Of a stretch of 64,000 nucleotides of DNA, positions 35,068 through 46,898 are shown in pieces. The first letter of the stretch is position 1; each line of letters begins with the position of its first letter. The notes under the pieces are model-generated. The model saw only the letters and a program-made list of their open reading frames with translations. It did not search any database and had not been told where the DNA came from. This stretch comes from Podocnemis expansa (lineage: Eukaryota; Chordata; Testudines; Podocnemididae). A program made the position numbers and the translations under genes. Location: positions 10,834,717 through 10,898,716 of the forward strand of contig ML681997.1 of NCBI GenBank assembly GCA_007922195.1, read 5' to 3'.

Positions 35068-35277
35068 ACTCTGTCTGTAGAGCTGCAAAAACTTCACACA
35101 GATCTGAGTGATAAAAAGGATGATCTTTTAAAGTCTATTACCTGTGCTGACGGGAGCACTGATGTATTCTTTGAGTGCTTTAACAACTTGCAAGCCCGGC
35201 TGGAACTAACGCAAGCTGCTGCTGCTTCTAGAAGCAGGTCAATGAAAGCTGGGCTGGATCATAATAGTAATTATCAG
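35068..35277 (+). CDS. SYNE2: SYNE2 exon 11
   Basis: 70 codons, phase 0 both ends. LSVELQKLHTDLSDKKDDLL and SRSMKAGLDHNSNYQ match human LALELKKLYLALSDKKGDLL and CRSKSLKAGLDYNRSYQ. Acceptor TTCAATCCTTTAG, donor CAG|GTACTG. An Ala-rich run (TQAAAAS) marks a helix. Confidence 0.97.
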
Positions 35278-36279
35278 GTACTGTACTGCTGAATGCATGT
35301 CTTGTTTCACAGCATCTATTAGAAATGTCGGTGTTAATGCATTTGGATTATAAATGGGCATTTCAAAAAGAAAAAAAAGTGAAAAGCGGAAAAAGCTTTT
35401 CCTTGCTCATTTCAGGTACATCTATAAGCAAATCTTGTTCCTACTTTCCACAATTATGGTTGCATTGAGCCCTGACCACTGTAGAAAGATGTGTGCAGAA
35501 AGAGGAGGGAAACAGCCAAGGACTCCTCTTCTTCTCCCGTGGCCCTCCACAATCAATCTGCACTTCACAAGGGAGGGCACTGTGAGCTGTGCTCTGGGAA
35601 TAGTTTTAGCCCATAACACTCTATGTACATGCGTGCACTTAGTGGTAGTAATGTCATGTGCCACACTGCCATACTATTATTGTCTTCATATTTGTGAAAG
35701 AGGGAAGAGAGTGACATGAAATGTTCTGCAAGTACCCAAGACCAGAAAACAAAAATAATTATTCTGGGCAAAATCCAAGGTCCTGCAGAACACTAATTCC
35801 AGACTGCTGAGTTTGTGAGATATTGTGATTTTCTTATGAAACATATGGGCCAAATCAGTCTTTACTCAGGCAGACTCCCACTGAAATGCACAAAGCAAAT
35901 GCTGGACCTCAGGCTGTGGCTTACTTTGTTCAGAGAAAGCTCCCAAGCAGCCAATGTTTGAATATAAATGTGGATACTTCAATGCTAAAAGACTGTTGCT
36001 AGGGAGAATATTGGATCTTGTATCCAAATGTAAGAGAGCCAGTCTTACAGTCCACATTCAGGCAACCTTTCCATTATCCTTAGCAAGGCTACTGAACTGG
36101 GCTTATTTTTTCAGAGCATGGGGTTTTGTTCCTGCTTATGTATTTCGTAAATTTTAGGGCTGAGACAAGCCATTATGATTCTCTGGTCTGACCTCCTGCT
36201 TGAAGAGAGCAACCAGTTACTAATATGGCTGCATGAGGTGCTCTTTCATGACTTGAAAATCAAAAAGGAGTTCTACAGC

Positions 36280-36758
36280 AAGTAGTAACATGGACAAATT
36301 GCTAAGCAGGAGTACACAAGAATAGCACAAGTGTGTGGGGATGCAGTGAAAAAGGTTAAGACGCAAACTGAGATGTACCTTGCAAGGGGCATAAAAGGCT
36401 ATAAAGAAGAGGTTCTAGGAACATCAAGCACAAGAGAAAAATGAAGGAAAATGTAGGTCGGCTATTTAGTGGAGAAGGAGAGCTTATAAAAGATGACTAA
36501 AAGGATGCGGGGTTTAATGTCTATTTTACTTCAGTCTTAATTAAAAGAATATTTGTGACCAACTGCTTAACAGAGTTAATATGAACAGCAGAGTGAGGAA
36601 GGAACACAATCTTGAATAGACAAAGAAGTTAGAATAGGTTAAAAATATTCAGATTAGCTGGATGTAGTCAAGTTGGTGGGGCCTGACAAAATTAATCCAA
36701 GTGTACTTAAGACACTAGCTGAACCAATCTCTGAACCATTAGCTATTATCTTCATGCT
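36280..36758 (+). mobile_element. Degenerate CR1 (before and at RT start)
   Basis: Scrambled frames resemble KKGF-, FNVYFTSVL- and, near the end, the EPLAIIF box found just before the CR1 RT core. The 3' half is missing. A CR1-like minus-strand trace (GACCTCCTGCTTGAAGAGAG) precedes it at 36160-36240. Confidence 0.5.
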
Positions 36759-37253
36759 TTCAATGTGATACTTCCCTTTCGGGCAGCCCAGAACTGAAAG
36801 CCACTGTGTTATCCCTCTGCCTTAGCAAGAGTGAGTTTTGCTGGTGATTAAACTGTGTGTCAGCACCCTGCCATACTAGTTTGTGTACTTGACCTTCAGA
36901 CTTCTCAAAACTTTGTCAGTCTTAATGGTAATGGTCAGTGAACCCCTCTTCCTGAAATCCCCAGAGATGTGTCTCTGTATTGTCCACACACTGTCACTGG
37001 ATGCTCACTGAACTCATTAAGTTCTCTGCCTTCAAAGAAACCGTGTACACACCAGCTTGCTAGGTTAGCTGTACTTCATTATACAGCACTGAGATGGTTT
37101 GCAGTAAAACTAAGAGGAGGGTTATTAGTAAAGAACAAAGAAGAGAAAAACAGATAGGTATGGTTACAAACAAAATGAAGCGTGCCTTCTAATGACTAAA
37201 ACTTAATTTTAGCAAGTTGCAATCTCTCCTAATCAGTTTTCTGACTTAAAGGA

Positions 37254-37403
37254 GGTTCTTCTTTGAGCACTGCTCAGATATGTTCAGTAATAGGTGTACC
37301 CGTGCCGCAGCGCACGATTGGTCGGAACCTTTTTGACCTAGCCTGTCAGAAGAGGGGTGGTGGCCACCGCCCCCCGCACCACCCCGTGGCTACATATGCG
37401 GCT
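37254..37403. repeat. DIRS left inverted terminal repeat
   Basis: Pairs with 42596-42748 on the opposite strand, with scattered mismatches. Shared blocks: TTCTTCTTTGAG, CAGTAATAGGTGTA, TGTCAGAAGAGGG, GGTGGCCACCG and TGGCTACATATG. Confidence 0.85.
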
Positions 37404-37545
37404 GCCGGCCAGCCCCTCCTCAGTCCCATTTTGTCCGCCTTAGCAACGGTTAATGGAACAGTCCGCTGCTTGCCTTAGCAAGCAGCCTGTCTTTCTCTCT
37501 TCATTTATGAACCTTCTGCTTGATTAGGAACACCTTATCCTGGAC

Positions 37546-39330
37546 ATGGGTCCACCGAAGAGTGTTTCTTCTCTCAAGCACCCAGCTTCGAAGCAACAAC
37601 ACCGCTCTCCACTGCCGCCCGCCATGCCAGGGTTTAAACCTTGTGCTGCATGCAGCAAGGCTTTGCCATGGGACAGTCCCCACGGGAAGTGCCTCCGGTG
37701 TCTGGGCGAAGCCCATTTGGTCACCTCCTGCTCCATCTGTCTGTCCTTTAAGCTTAGGATAATCAAGGACAGGGAGCAAAGGAGCCATGTGTTGGCCTCA
37801 GGGCAAGTGCGGCAACCTAACTCGAAGGCTTCAGGGTTTCATGCAGTACCGCATGCTGGCTCAGCACTGGAGCCTTCCTGGTGCTGCTCCCCCAGAGGAC
37901 ACAAGACTAGCTCAGTACCGGTGTTGGTACCAAAGCATTGGCACCACTCTGGGTCCTCTACACGGGACTCCTCGTGGGACCGGGAGGAGTCGGTGCCGCT
38001 TCCAACAACTCCGGAGGCATTTGAGGCAGTGAAGGCACTCCTCTTACTGCCTACTCCACCCTCCATGATACCTGCTAGAAGGAGGGGTAAGCCAGCCTTC
38101 ATTTCAAAGGGCTTGGCATACCGAGAGTGGCACTGAACGCCGTCCCTGTATTGGTGCTGAGTTCCCCAGCACCAGAACCTCCCATCCCTCAGAGGCCCGG
38201 TACTGTTGAGCCTTCACCCCCGCACCGCATCACCCTGCCGTCCCCGGCACCATCACCACGGTCCCAGGGGGTTCCCCCCCTTCCAGCCTGGGGGTGGGCG
38301 CTTCAAGGGGAACTAAAGGGCCTCGTCATCAACCTCCATTACCGTCACTTTTCGGTACCAGCCTTATGAATGGTCACCCCAAGAGACTGCTTTGCCCACC
38401 TCGGCACCAGTTCCTTCGGCACCAGCCACAGCGTTAAATCAAGTGCCTTGTTCCTATATGGGGGATTTTTCGGCACACTTCGATCTCCTGCGCCGTGTTT
38501 CTGCCCATGTGGGAGTGGAAGTCCAGTCCTTTGATGAGTCCTCTGATACTTTGTTTGGGCCGATATCCACATCAGCGGAACCCATCACTGTTCCCCTCCA
38601 CTCTAGCATTTGGAACCTCGCCTCGTCGCGCTGGCAGAGCCTGGGTTCTATTTCCCTGGTGTCAGATATGATGGGCCTCAAATATTGAGTCCCAGGGTCA
38701 GAGTTTCCTTCCCTCACCTACGACCCAGTTCCATCTCAAGCGGTGGTGGAAGCGGCACTGGGCCCAGGACAAGTCTCCCGCGACCCTCTCCCGGCATTGA
38801 GGGATGCTAGGGAATTAGACCTTCTGGGTCGGAAGGTGTATTCCTCCTCCGCCTTCCACTTATGCATTGCTAACAACCAGGCCCTGGTGGGCCAATATAT
38901 GTTGGATGTCTGCGGGTCAGTGAACAGGTTCAGACACCTACTCGCAGAAGAGGCAAGGAAGGAGTATGATGCCTTCCTTGAGTAAGGAAGGGTAGCATCC
39001 CAAGACCGCTTTCTCTTCAGCTTAGGATGCTGTAGACACAGCCTCCCACACCATGGTCTCAGCTGTGACCCAGCAGCGCGCAGCTTGGCTGCAAGAGGCT
39101 AGGGTGCCTCTGGCTTCCCAGCAGGTAGTCTTTGACCTCCCCTTTGACGTCGAAGCCCTCTTCCCATCGCAGATGGATGCAGTCCGGGGTACTGCCTGTG
39201 ACCCTTGAAGGGAGATTAAGTATTTGGGTCTCCTCCCCTCTGGCCCTATCGCCCGCCCTCCAGCTCCATAGGGCATAACACCAAGCCCCGACTCATTCTC
39301 CCTTCGGGCCACCAGATAGGAGTTGACACT
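37546..39330 (+). pseudogene. DIRS gag-like frame (second copy)
   Basis: The N-terminal part, 37546-38136, is open, with ACSKALPWD and a Cys/His knuckle CLRCLGEAHLVTSCSIC, then a Ser/Pro-rich linker. The middle is broken. The C-terminal part, 38743-38985, reads ARELDLLGRKVYSSSAF and CIANNQALVGQYMLDV; past a stop, ASHTMVSAVTQQRAAWLQEA and FDLPFDVEALF are visible to 39178. All correspond to the gag at 13163-15308. Confidence 0.75.
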
Positions 39331-42300
39331 CCCACCACCAGGGCATGGGCCTGAATTCCACTTAGGGGAATTCCTCCCATCATGTGTCCATACCCCACCT
39401 GTGGGAAGGCGCCCAGCCTTCCATCCAGGGATAGTTACTCATAACCAGCCCAGGTAGGTGCTATAAAGCACATCTCCTAACAACCCCTGCCCTATGGGGT
39501 GCCCATAAACTCAGGAACCTTCCCTCAGGCCATTGGACTGCTCTAATTTCAGGCAGGGTCCACCGTCTACCCCTGGCCTCGTTATAGACTCATTTATCAC
39601 TGTCAGTAGTTGGGAGAAGCTTACCCCCCCCCCCCGCCAACTTCTCAGCGCAGCACCTCTTTCACCCCCTCCTTGGGAGTAAACAGGGAGGAAACATATT
39701 GGAGGATATAGCGCCTCCCCCTCAGTGCTTCTCGAGGTAGACTGAGGGAATTTCTTCTCAACTGCTCTTTCCTGTACCGGGATGGCGCGCACACACACTC
39801 ACTTTTTCTGTAAGGCCTTAACTCTGGCCCCTTGTGTCTCTTGAGTCAGACGTCCAAAGAGGTCGTCTTCCCAGAGAGTTGTGACACCTTGCTGTCTCTC
39901 ACCAGAGGGCATTTGTGCTCCTTTCCGCATGGTTTGGTGGAGCTCTTCGCTCCCCCCCCCCTTTTTTACGCCACTCACCTTCACTCCGCTGAGCACAGAT
40001 AAGCTTGGGCCCGGTTGACCCACAATAAGGGATCCAAGGTAGATTTTTCTTGTTCAGTGGGTGACTCACACCCCTTTCAGGCCCATGGGGTGGCTCAACT
40101 TGGTATTGTCCCGCCTAGTGCTAGGTGGAGATGTAGGGACCTGGTCACTAGATGCAGGCATTTCGGGTCAGTCGCTCATAATTCTCATTAGCGGGGTAAT
40201 CCCTCCCACAACCATATTTCCCATCAGCTTGTCGATAGCTTCTTGGGTGAGCACGCTTGTAAAAGGTCTCATCATGATCGAGCCTGTGACCCAGTCCTCC
40301 CCGTCTCCCCATTATCCGTATTTGGAAAAGGGTTATTTTAATTTTAGTGGAAAGAGCTTCCTCTCCCTCTGATACCACAGCCCAGACTCTGGGTTGCATC
40401 GCGGGCATTGTCTACCCCATAACCTGGGATTCCGGGTCCCACAACTCTGAACTCCGTCCTCTTAGCTCTCTGGGGGACAGTCATGTGCCTATGGAGGTGA
40501 CCTAAGGTCACTTAGTGAGCACTTATGCGTGCTGCAAACAGCTGGGTGCCACACCTACCTACAGGACAAACCCAATATCGCCCGGGTTTGCCTCCCCTTT
40601 CTCTCCCTATTCAGGTTGGAGTAATCTTTGGGTCATCCGCCTCCCTCTTTTTCTCCTTTACGTTGGACGGATTCCCATCCATCATTGGTTAATGGTCTCT
40701 GATACTGGCCCAGAGATCAGCCGTGTATGCTCAGTACAAGCATGGGCTTAAACGTTTCCCCCTGGGAGTTTTCCACCCAGTGGGGGCCTTACCAGTAGAT
40801 CGTCCCTGAACGTGACCATAGTGCCGCAGTTACCCCTCATGAAGGCTCTGGGTTATTTTCTCTCAGGGGTTCCATTAGGCACAACCCCCTCCCCTTTTCC
40901 CACCCAAAGACCCTCTTGAGCTTTAGTAGCCGTTCTTTGGCATATTTAAGTTCTGTACTAAACAGTTATGAGATCCCCTAGACACTTGATGGAACCTACT
41001 AATAGTTCCATCCCTGAGATTCCACGTGGTGGCCGGGGATCCCGGGAAACCAGGTGACCCTTGCTAAAGGCCATCTTCCTTACTCTTTGGTAAACAAAAA
41101 AATAAAAAGCGAGAGACAGGGCAGAGAAAAAGGAAGAGGACAAGGAGATGGATTGAAAAGTGAGTTAAAGGGGAGGTCCAAGGCTGCACCTAATCCGGGC
41201 GATACAACCTCACTCCATTCTCGCCAGAGGGAAAAAATTTCCCCTTCCTTATCTCCTAGATCCCTGAGTTCTTCCTCATTGCCCACACACTGCGGTGGAC
41301 CTCAATTCCGGTACTCGCATTTCCAGGCTCCATCCAACTGAGGGTGGGTGGACTCCTGTCAGGCCCGTGCCCCTGTGACCCTTGTGTGCTGCAAGGTCGC
41401 AGATTCTGAAGGCAAGGTCGGTAACGTAGGCTGCAGGGACTGGCTTCTGGGACCCTTTCAGGGACAAGGGCCTATCTCTCACACCCCATCCTTTGTCATG
41501 GCAGTTCTTTGTACTCGAGTTCCCTCGGCACTGTTCCTCTAGCAAATTGCCAGGCATCAGGCTGGGAAATAATAATAATAATAATAATATTTCCCAGCTT
41601 CAGTACAACACTGTAAGTATTGACAGCTCTCTCCAAACAATAGGGGAGCGTTCATGATGCCTTCAAGAAGGGCACTTTGGCCTCAGGCAATGCCTTTACA
41701 GAGCCACAGGAGGCCTCAGCCACAACCAGTCGCATAATTGATATAGCAGTGGCTGGGCACTTCGCGTTCTTATGCCGGTTCGAGTACACTGCTCACACCT
41801 TGTGTTGTAAGAGGCAGTCATCTTTTACCTCATGTCTCCTGTGCTTTACTCCACTAAACTAGGGAAGGGGTTGTTTCTCCTCCGCCTTTCCCTTCCTCAC
41901 TCCTTGCAACGTTTTTCTACTGTGGGTACACCGAGTGCTCGAGATTCATTTTAATTTCTTTCGCAATTATTACATTCGACATGTTAGTGCCAGAATACCT
42001 AGCTCTCTGGCCTTAGCATTTTCGTAATAACACTTGCTCAGGTCCTCACTTGGCGATGCGTCCGTCAGTCATAGCCCGTAAGGTGTCTTGTCTGACCCCT
42101 TATAGTAGGGTGACCTTAGGCTGCTGTGCCCCCACACATCAGCTAGCGCTTGGGCAAACTGAGCCTTCTTTCCTCCATGTTTACAGATGTCTTACCAACC
42201 ATGATTTGGTAACCGTGTTTTGTTTCTTTTCTATGAGAAAGTGACTTTAGGCCGTCATTACTCCTGCCATTTGTGGGTCAGGGAGCACCTGAATAAATTA

Positions 42301-42500
42301 GGCCTGTTCTTCTCTCTTGGTCAGACCATTTTTACCTCACGGTTTTTCCCTCACTGGGACCACGGTCCTTGCAATGATACCTCAGGTACTTCCTACGGAC
42401 CTTTGTTGCCTGGGTTACTGACCCTTGTGTGGAATCGCTGTGCTGAAGGCGGCAGAAGAACAAACTCCACCCACCATCCATCAGCACGGTTAGCAGTCAC
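39330..42500. other. Unrecognised 3.1 kb insert inside the DIRS element
   Basis: Pyrimidine-rich on the + strand with long C and T runs (39625-39637, 39952-39966) and an ATA/AAT repeat at 41567-41590. Only short open frames (at most about 103 codons) on both strands, none with a domain I know. It sits where pol and recombinase should be. It could be captured host or foreign DNA, a later nested insertion, or a very diverged retroelement on the minus strand. Confidence 0.6.
41567..41590. repeat. (AAT)n microsatellite
   Basis: Eight AAT-type units, flanked by GGGAAAT and, inverted, ATTTCCC, so the tract sits in a small hairpin (41562-41597). Confidence 0.9.
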
Positions 42501-42506
42501 CTATTA

Positions 42507-42768
42507 TTGAATGTATCCGAGTAGCGCTTGAAGAAGAACAGTGGGTTACTTACCAGTAAGTGTCCCGCTCGGATTCATTCACATCACTCCCCCCGTTCCA
42601 CATATGTAGCCATAGGGTGGTGCAAGGGACGGTGGCCACCAGCCCTCTTCTGACAGACTAGGGCAAAAAGTTTCCGACCCATCATGCACTGAGGCGCACA
42701 ATACACCTATTACTGAATGAATCCGAGCAGCCCATCTCGAAGAAGGACAGTTACTGGTAAGTAACCCA
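42507..42768. repeat. DIRS internal complementary region and right inverted repeat
   Basis: CTATTATTGAATGTATCCGA, CTTGAAGAAGAACAG and GGTTACTTACCAGTAAG, then the right arm, ending ACTGGTAAGTAACCCACC. Same layout as 18370-18690. Confidence 0.78.
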
Positions 42769-43237
42769 CCATTACCAGCATTTCAAGCCTTTCAGGCCAG
42801 AGGATCCAACTTTCACAGAATCAAAGGTTACAGTCTCCTTTTGTTCCCTTTCACTGATAATTGAGGCCTTCTCTCTTCTTCCAGTAGCCTCTGAAATGTA
42901 TTTTTACAAAATAAACCCAGACCCTGCTAAGGTGTAAAGTCCATGTTGTCTTCTTTAACATCAAGCTAATTTACTTTTTTGATTGGCTTAATCACTTTGT
43001 TTACTTTATGTGTAAATATACTTCTATTGTCTCTGGCCTGATCTTGCTCCATTTACATTGGGGAGATAGGCAAATCAGCAAAACACAACATTGCTTTGCT
43101 ATGATAAACTTTTTTATCCTCTCTATTCGAATTGCATGGTCTGAAATACACTGCTGGCGCACCAACATAATTCTTTACATATTCAGTAGATATAAAGCAG
43201 GCAATAATATTAATGAGTGGATCACCAGTCTTTATAG

Positions 43238-43446
43238 CAGGGGTCCCAAACACATTGCTTGTGGGCCGCATGCAGCCCCTAAAGCTATTTTCTGCGGCCT
43301 GCAGCAACACTATCCTTACTGGTATTTGTAATATTGTTTATGAAAAGGTTTCAGCAGTGCGGCCTTTGGGCTAGCATACTAGTCCTAATGTGGCCCTGTA
43401 CTAGTCCTTATGCAGCCCTCGTGGTGATTTGAGTTTGAGACTCCTC
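43238..43446. mobile_element. hAT-type MITE
   Basis: Left end CAGGGGTCCCAAACAC; the right end is a mutated inverse, GTTTGAGACTCCTC. Perfect 8-bp duplication CTTTATAG at 43230-43237 and 43447-43454. Interior GCCGCATGCAGCCC. Confidence 0.83.
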
Positions 43447-43509
43447 CTTTATAGGACGCTGCTTGGTTAAATAATTTGACTGCAGTGTGTTGGGTGTGCT
43501 TTACATGAA

Positions 43510-44770
43510 GAGTTAGGGCCACTCTCACCGAGGATGGATAAGGTTCCAGAAGACTGCAAAAAGGGCAAACAGTGCCTGTCTTTAAAAAAGGAGAACAAAG
43601 AACAGAGGATTTCAAGAGCAGTCAGCCTGACTTCAACACCTGGAAAGACAAGGGACCAGATGATCAAACAATCAGTTTGCAAGGACTTAGGCTATAAAGG
43701 CTGATAAGTAATATCCAGCATGGATTTGTGAAGAACAGATCATGCCAAACCAACCTAATTTCCTTCTTTGACAGGGCTGTGGCCTCGAGGATTGGGGGAA
43801 GCAGTAGACATGACATATCTTGGTATTAGTAAGGTTTTTGACACATTCCCAAAGGACATTCTCATAAGCAAACTAGCAACTTGTGATTTAGTTGGAATTA
43901 CTATAAGATGGGTGCTAAACTGGTTGTAAGGCTGTACTCGAAGAGTAGCCATGCAGGTTGCCCTGAGTTTTGTACTGTTCAGTGTTTTCGTTAATGACTT
44001 GGATAATGGAGTGGAGCACATGCTTATAAAATGTGCAGATAGCACCAAGCCTGGAGTGATTTCAAGCACTTGGAGGACAGGATTAGAATTCAAAAGGCCC
44101 TTGAGAAGCTGGAGAATTAGTGTGAAATCAACAAAATGAAATTGAATAAAGACAAGTGCAAAGTACTTTACTGAGGGAGGAGAAAACATCATTCTGGGTA
44201 ATAAGGATGACATGGAAGATAATTTTCTTGCTTTATTTGGTAGTGAGGCCTCAGCTGGAGTCCTGTATCCAGTAGTGGGCATCACATTTGAAGAAAGAAC
44301 AGGGCAAACTGGAGAGAGTGCCAGGGAGAGCAACAAAAAATAATAAAATGTTTAGAAAGATCTGACCTATGGGGGAAGGTTAAAAAATAACTGCAAATTC
44401 AATAGGGGGAAAAAAAACTGAGTGGGGGCTTGATAAGTCTTCAGACACATTCAAGGCTCTTATAAAGAAGATGGTGAACAATTTTTGTCGTTGTCTAATG
44501 AAGGTAGGACATGAAGAAATAGGCTTAATTTTCAGCAGGGGAGATTTAGGTTAGATATTAGAAAAAATCTAGTGTTAAGGCTAGGTTAGTACTTGAAGAG
44601 GTTACCAAGGGAGATTGTGGAATCCCAGTCTTCTGAGGTTTTAAGAACAGTTTAGACAAACACCTATCGGGGATAGTCTAGGTTTATCTGATCCTGCTTT
44701 AGCAACAGAGGGCTGATCTAGATGACTTTCTCAATGTCCCTTCCAGCCTTTTGTCTCTATGATTCTGTAA
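43510..44770 (+). mobile_element. Degenerate CR1 LINE, RT to 3' end
   Basis: Broken coding traces in order: PEDCKKGKQ-like, QSGLTSTPGK-like, then KVFDTFPKDILISKL, FVNDLDNGVEHMLIKCADST (equivalent to FINDL...FADDT with a catalytic Asp lost) and a 3' end closing CTCTATGATTCTGT at 44768. More diverged than the CR1 at 11741-13162. Confidence 0.82.
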
Positions 44771-44946
44771 CACAGACTGTAGAATCTCATGCAGTAATTC
44801 CTGCATTGTGCTGATAGCATGCAAAAAATGAATGATCCAAGTGCCATGTTGAATTACCACACAATTGTCTTCTCACTGTGAGTAATTTCACAGCCATTAA
44901 TACTGAGTATACTTCTGAGTTTTCTCCTGCTGTTCTCTCCTCACAG

Positions 44947-45048
44947 AATGAAATCAGGCTATTGTATGATCAGTTAATTGAGAAAAAATCTACTCTGCAG
45001 CAAACCTTGAATGCAGTACGTGGTCATAGTACTGCTGAACAGCTTCAG
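44947..45048 (+). CDS. SYNE2: SYNE2 exon 12
   Basis: 34 codons, phase 0 both ends. NEIRLLYDQLIEKKSTLQQT and STAEQLQ match human NEIKRLYHQLIKSKTSLQQS and SVAEQLQ. Acceptor CTCTCCTCACAG, donor CAG|GTAATT. It joins exon 11 without a lost residue across the 9.7 kb intron. Confidence 0.96.
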
Positions 45049-46400
45049 GTAATTATTTCAAAATAGCAAGTTAAGGCAAAATTACCTTGTACTGGACAAG
45101 ATTGCCTGGCCTGTGTCTGTGATTTTTTTTTTTTTTTTTTTTTTTAAATTTGAGAAACAATTTTGTATTTTCTAAGGATCAGCTCATGGTGCTCCAATGC
45201 GCAAAAGCAGGAGAGAAGGCCCTTTGAACCACCTGGTTTGCCTTTGTGGAGCAGCAGGGCTTGATTGCACCAGTTGAACAGAGGACTTACCCCCTCTTTG
45301 ATACCCCTGGAGCACAAGCCATGCCAACAAAACAGCTTAGGGCAGAGACAAGCAGGACAAGATCATGCAGCACAAAGTGCAGCCCCTTCTGTGGAGAGGC
45401 CTAAATTAGAAGGTCACTTGAGCTAACTTGTATGGGAGAGGGGAACACCAGTATTTATTTCAACCCCCCCAGCAGAAGGAATATCTGGTGAACAGAAGGT
45501 AACAAATACAGCAAACACCACATCATTGATAGTATGGTACATGAATTGGTCAAACAACCGTATCCTAAGTAAAGGCTTTAAAGACCCTAAGAAAGAGCTG
45601 ACAAGATAGTTAAGCTGATGGCAGAGTGCATGCCCTTTCCAGAGCATACAGCAGCTCCTAAGCCACCTAACCCCAGGGGCATCGCTGATACCTGGCACAC
45701 AAGGCATGTGCCCTGAGTCCTGGTGCCAGTGCCCCGAGTGCCTGGAGCAGCGCCCGCCTCTCCCGGGCCAGGCCACTCACAGCAGCTGCTGTCTTGCCTG
45801 TCCCCATCCCCAACTGGGGATCCAGAGCCAGGCTGGCAGCGGCAGGAGCCTGGGGCCTCAACTCTGGATCGTGGCCAGGGGCCCTGGGTCTTTCCCCATA
45901 GCAACGATACTCCTACCCAGCCCTCAGACATCCTTACACATATCCTCCTAAATCTGGAAATCACATGAATCTGAAACTTCCCTTATCTAAGTGAGAACTC
46001 TGTACCCTAGGTCTCTTGTATTCAATGGAAAGCAAACCTCTGCACTCTCAGGGAGTGATACGTTGCTATAATGACTACTGCTGATTTGGTAAAAAATAAC
46101 TTTGCATGGTCCAGTGAATAGGACTGGAACGGGACCCAGGAGAGTTGAATTATTTTTTGTTGGGTCTGTCACTGGCTGACTGTGACCTGCAGGAAGTCAA
46201 CTTTTCTTCTCTTTTCCCTGTCAGTCATCTCTATTTCGATTGCAAGCTCTCTGGGACACGGACTTTTTCAAAGTGTATTTGCACAGTGCCTAGCACATCA
46301 AGTCCCAAACTTTTAAGTGCTACTATAATGCCAGTAAGAATAGTGCAAAGCCTAAAGAAGCAAAACTATACTTAATTTCCTCTTATTTTTTTTAATTCAG
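45049..46400 (+). other. SYNE2 intron 12
   Basis: A poly-T run (45122-45145) and a GC-rich block (45640-45960) with overlapping chance frames on both strands; then a MIR-like SINE. The block might be a DNA transposon, but I see no clear ends. Confidence 0.65.
46105..46335 (+). repeat. MIR-like CORE-SINE
   Basis: GACTGTGACCTGCAGGAAGT, GATTGCAAGCTCTCTGGGAC, TTTGCACAGTGCCTAGCACA and a closing CTACTATAATGCC follow the MIR core and 3' tail order. Confidence 0.75.
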
Positions 46401-46520
46401 AAAACTGAGGCATATGCATTGGAGCTACAAAACTTTGAGACCGAAATAGCAAAATTGAGAGGCCATGGGGAGAGATTGCAGTTACCTGTTGCTCTGATCC
46501 ATGAAGTCTATAAATTAGAG
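46401..46520 (+). CDS. SYNE2: SYNE2 exon 13
   Basis: 40 codons, phase 0 both ends. KTEAYALELQNFETEIAKLR and HEVYKLE match human KADAYTVELENAESRVAKLR and QEVYKLE. Acceptor TTTTTTAATTCAG, donor GAG|GTAAGA. Only 177 nt separate it from exon 14. Confidence 0.97.
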
Positions 46521-46697
46521 GTAAGAATACAGAGCAGTCAACGTTCCATTTTATGAGATTTGACTTACCAGAGAGAGGTTTAGGGCTATCTTGCATCCTG
46601 GTTCAATTTTGATACTCTAGCAACGGTGTGCGCAAATCTCTGAGTTTGTGTACATCTTGCAAGAAATAAGCTCATTAAATTTTATGTTAATTCCTAG

Positions 46698-46898
46698 GAC
46701 GTTCTGAATGACATTTGGGAGGTTCTGAGAGCAAAGAACATGGAACTAAACTCTCCTTTCATCAGCGAGAGCCAATATGAAAGTTTGATTCATGGATTGG
46801 CCCATTTGGTAGACATTGGACGAGAGAAGGTTGCTCGTGACTCAAAGCAGCTAGCCAAAAGCAGAGCTACTTTACAGTCTCATGTGCAAAATCACAAG
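46698..46898 (+). CDS. SYNE2: SYNE2 exon 14
   Basis: 67 codons, phase 0 both ends. LNSPFISESQYESLIHGLAH and the closing QNHK match human LSSPFVTESQQDALLQGMVE and ENHK. Acceptor TTAATTCCTAG, donor AAG|GTACAG. Confidence 0.96.

Larger units (their letters stand above)
37254..42768 (+). mobile_element. DIRS-type element with unrecognised interior
   Basis: The left arm (37254-37403) and right arm (42596-42748) are inverted copies over about 150 bp: TTCAGTAATAGGTGTA and (inverse) TACACCTATTACTGAA-like; GTCGGAACCTTTTTGACCTA pairs with the region at 42660-42680. Gag follows the left arm to about 39330. A complementary region (CTTGAAGAAGAACAGTGGG, GGTTACTTACCAGTAAG) precedes the right arm. Between 39330 and 42500 I find no RT, RNase H or recombinase motif on either strand. 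Confidence 0.75.
35278..44946 (+). other. SYNE2 intron 11 (9.7 kb)
   Basis: Carries a CR1 fragment, the second DIRS-type element, a hAT MITE and another CR1 (listed). 35278-36150, 36760-37250 and 42770-43237 hold nothing I recognise. The 121-codon open frame at 35354-35719 has no homology I can name and no splice context. Confidence 0.75.

Noticed and set aside
35354..35719. 121-codon frame in intron 11
   Set aside because: No recognised motif, no acceptor or donor giving continuity with SYNE2, and exon 11 joins exon 12 directly in register with human.
39799..40408. Possible retroviral gag or other viral gene on the minus strand
   Set aside because: Short broken frames with no motif I can name. 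Left as unrecognised.
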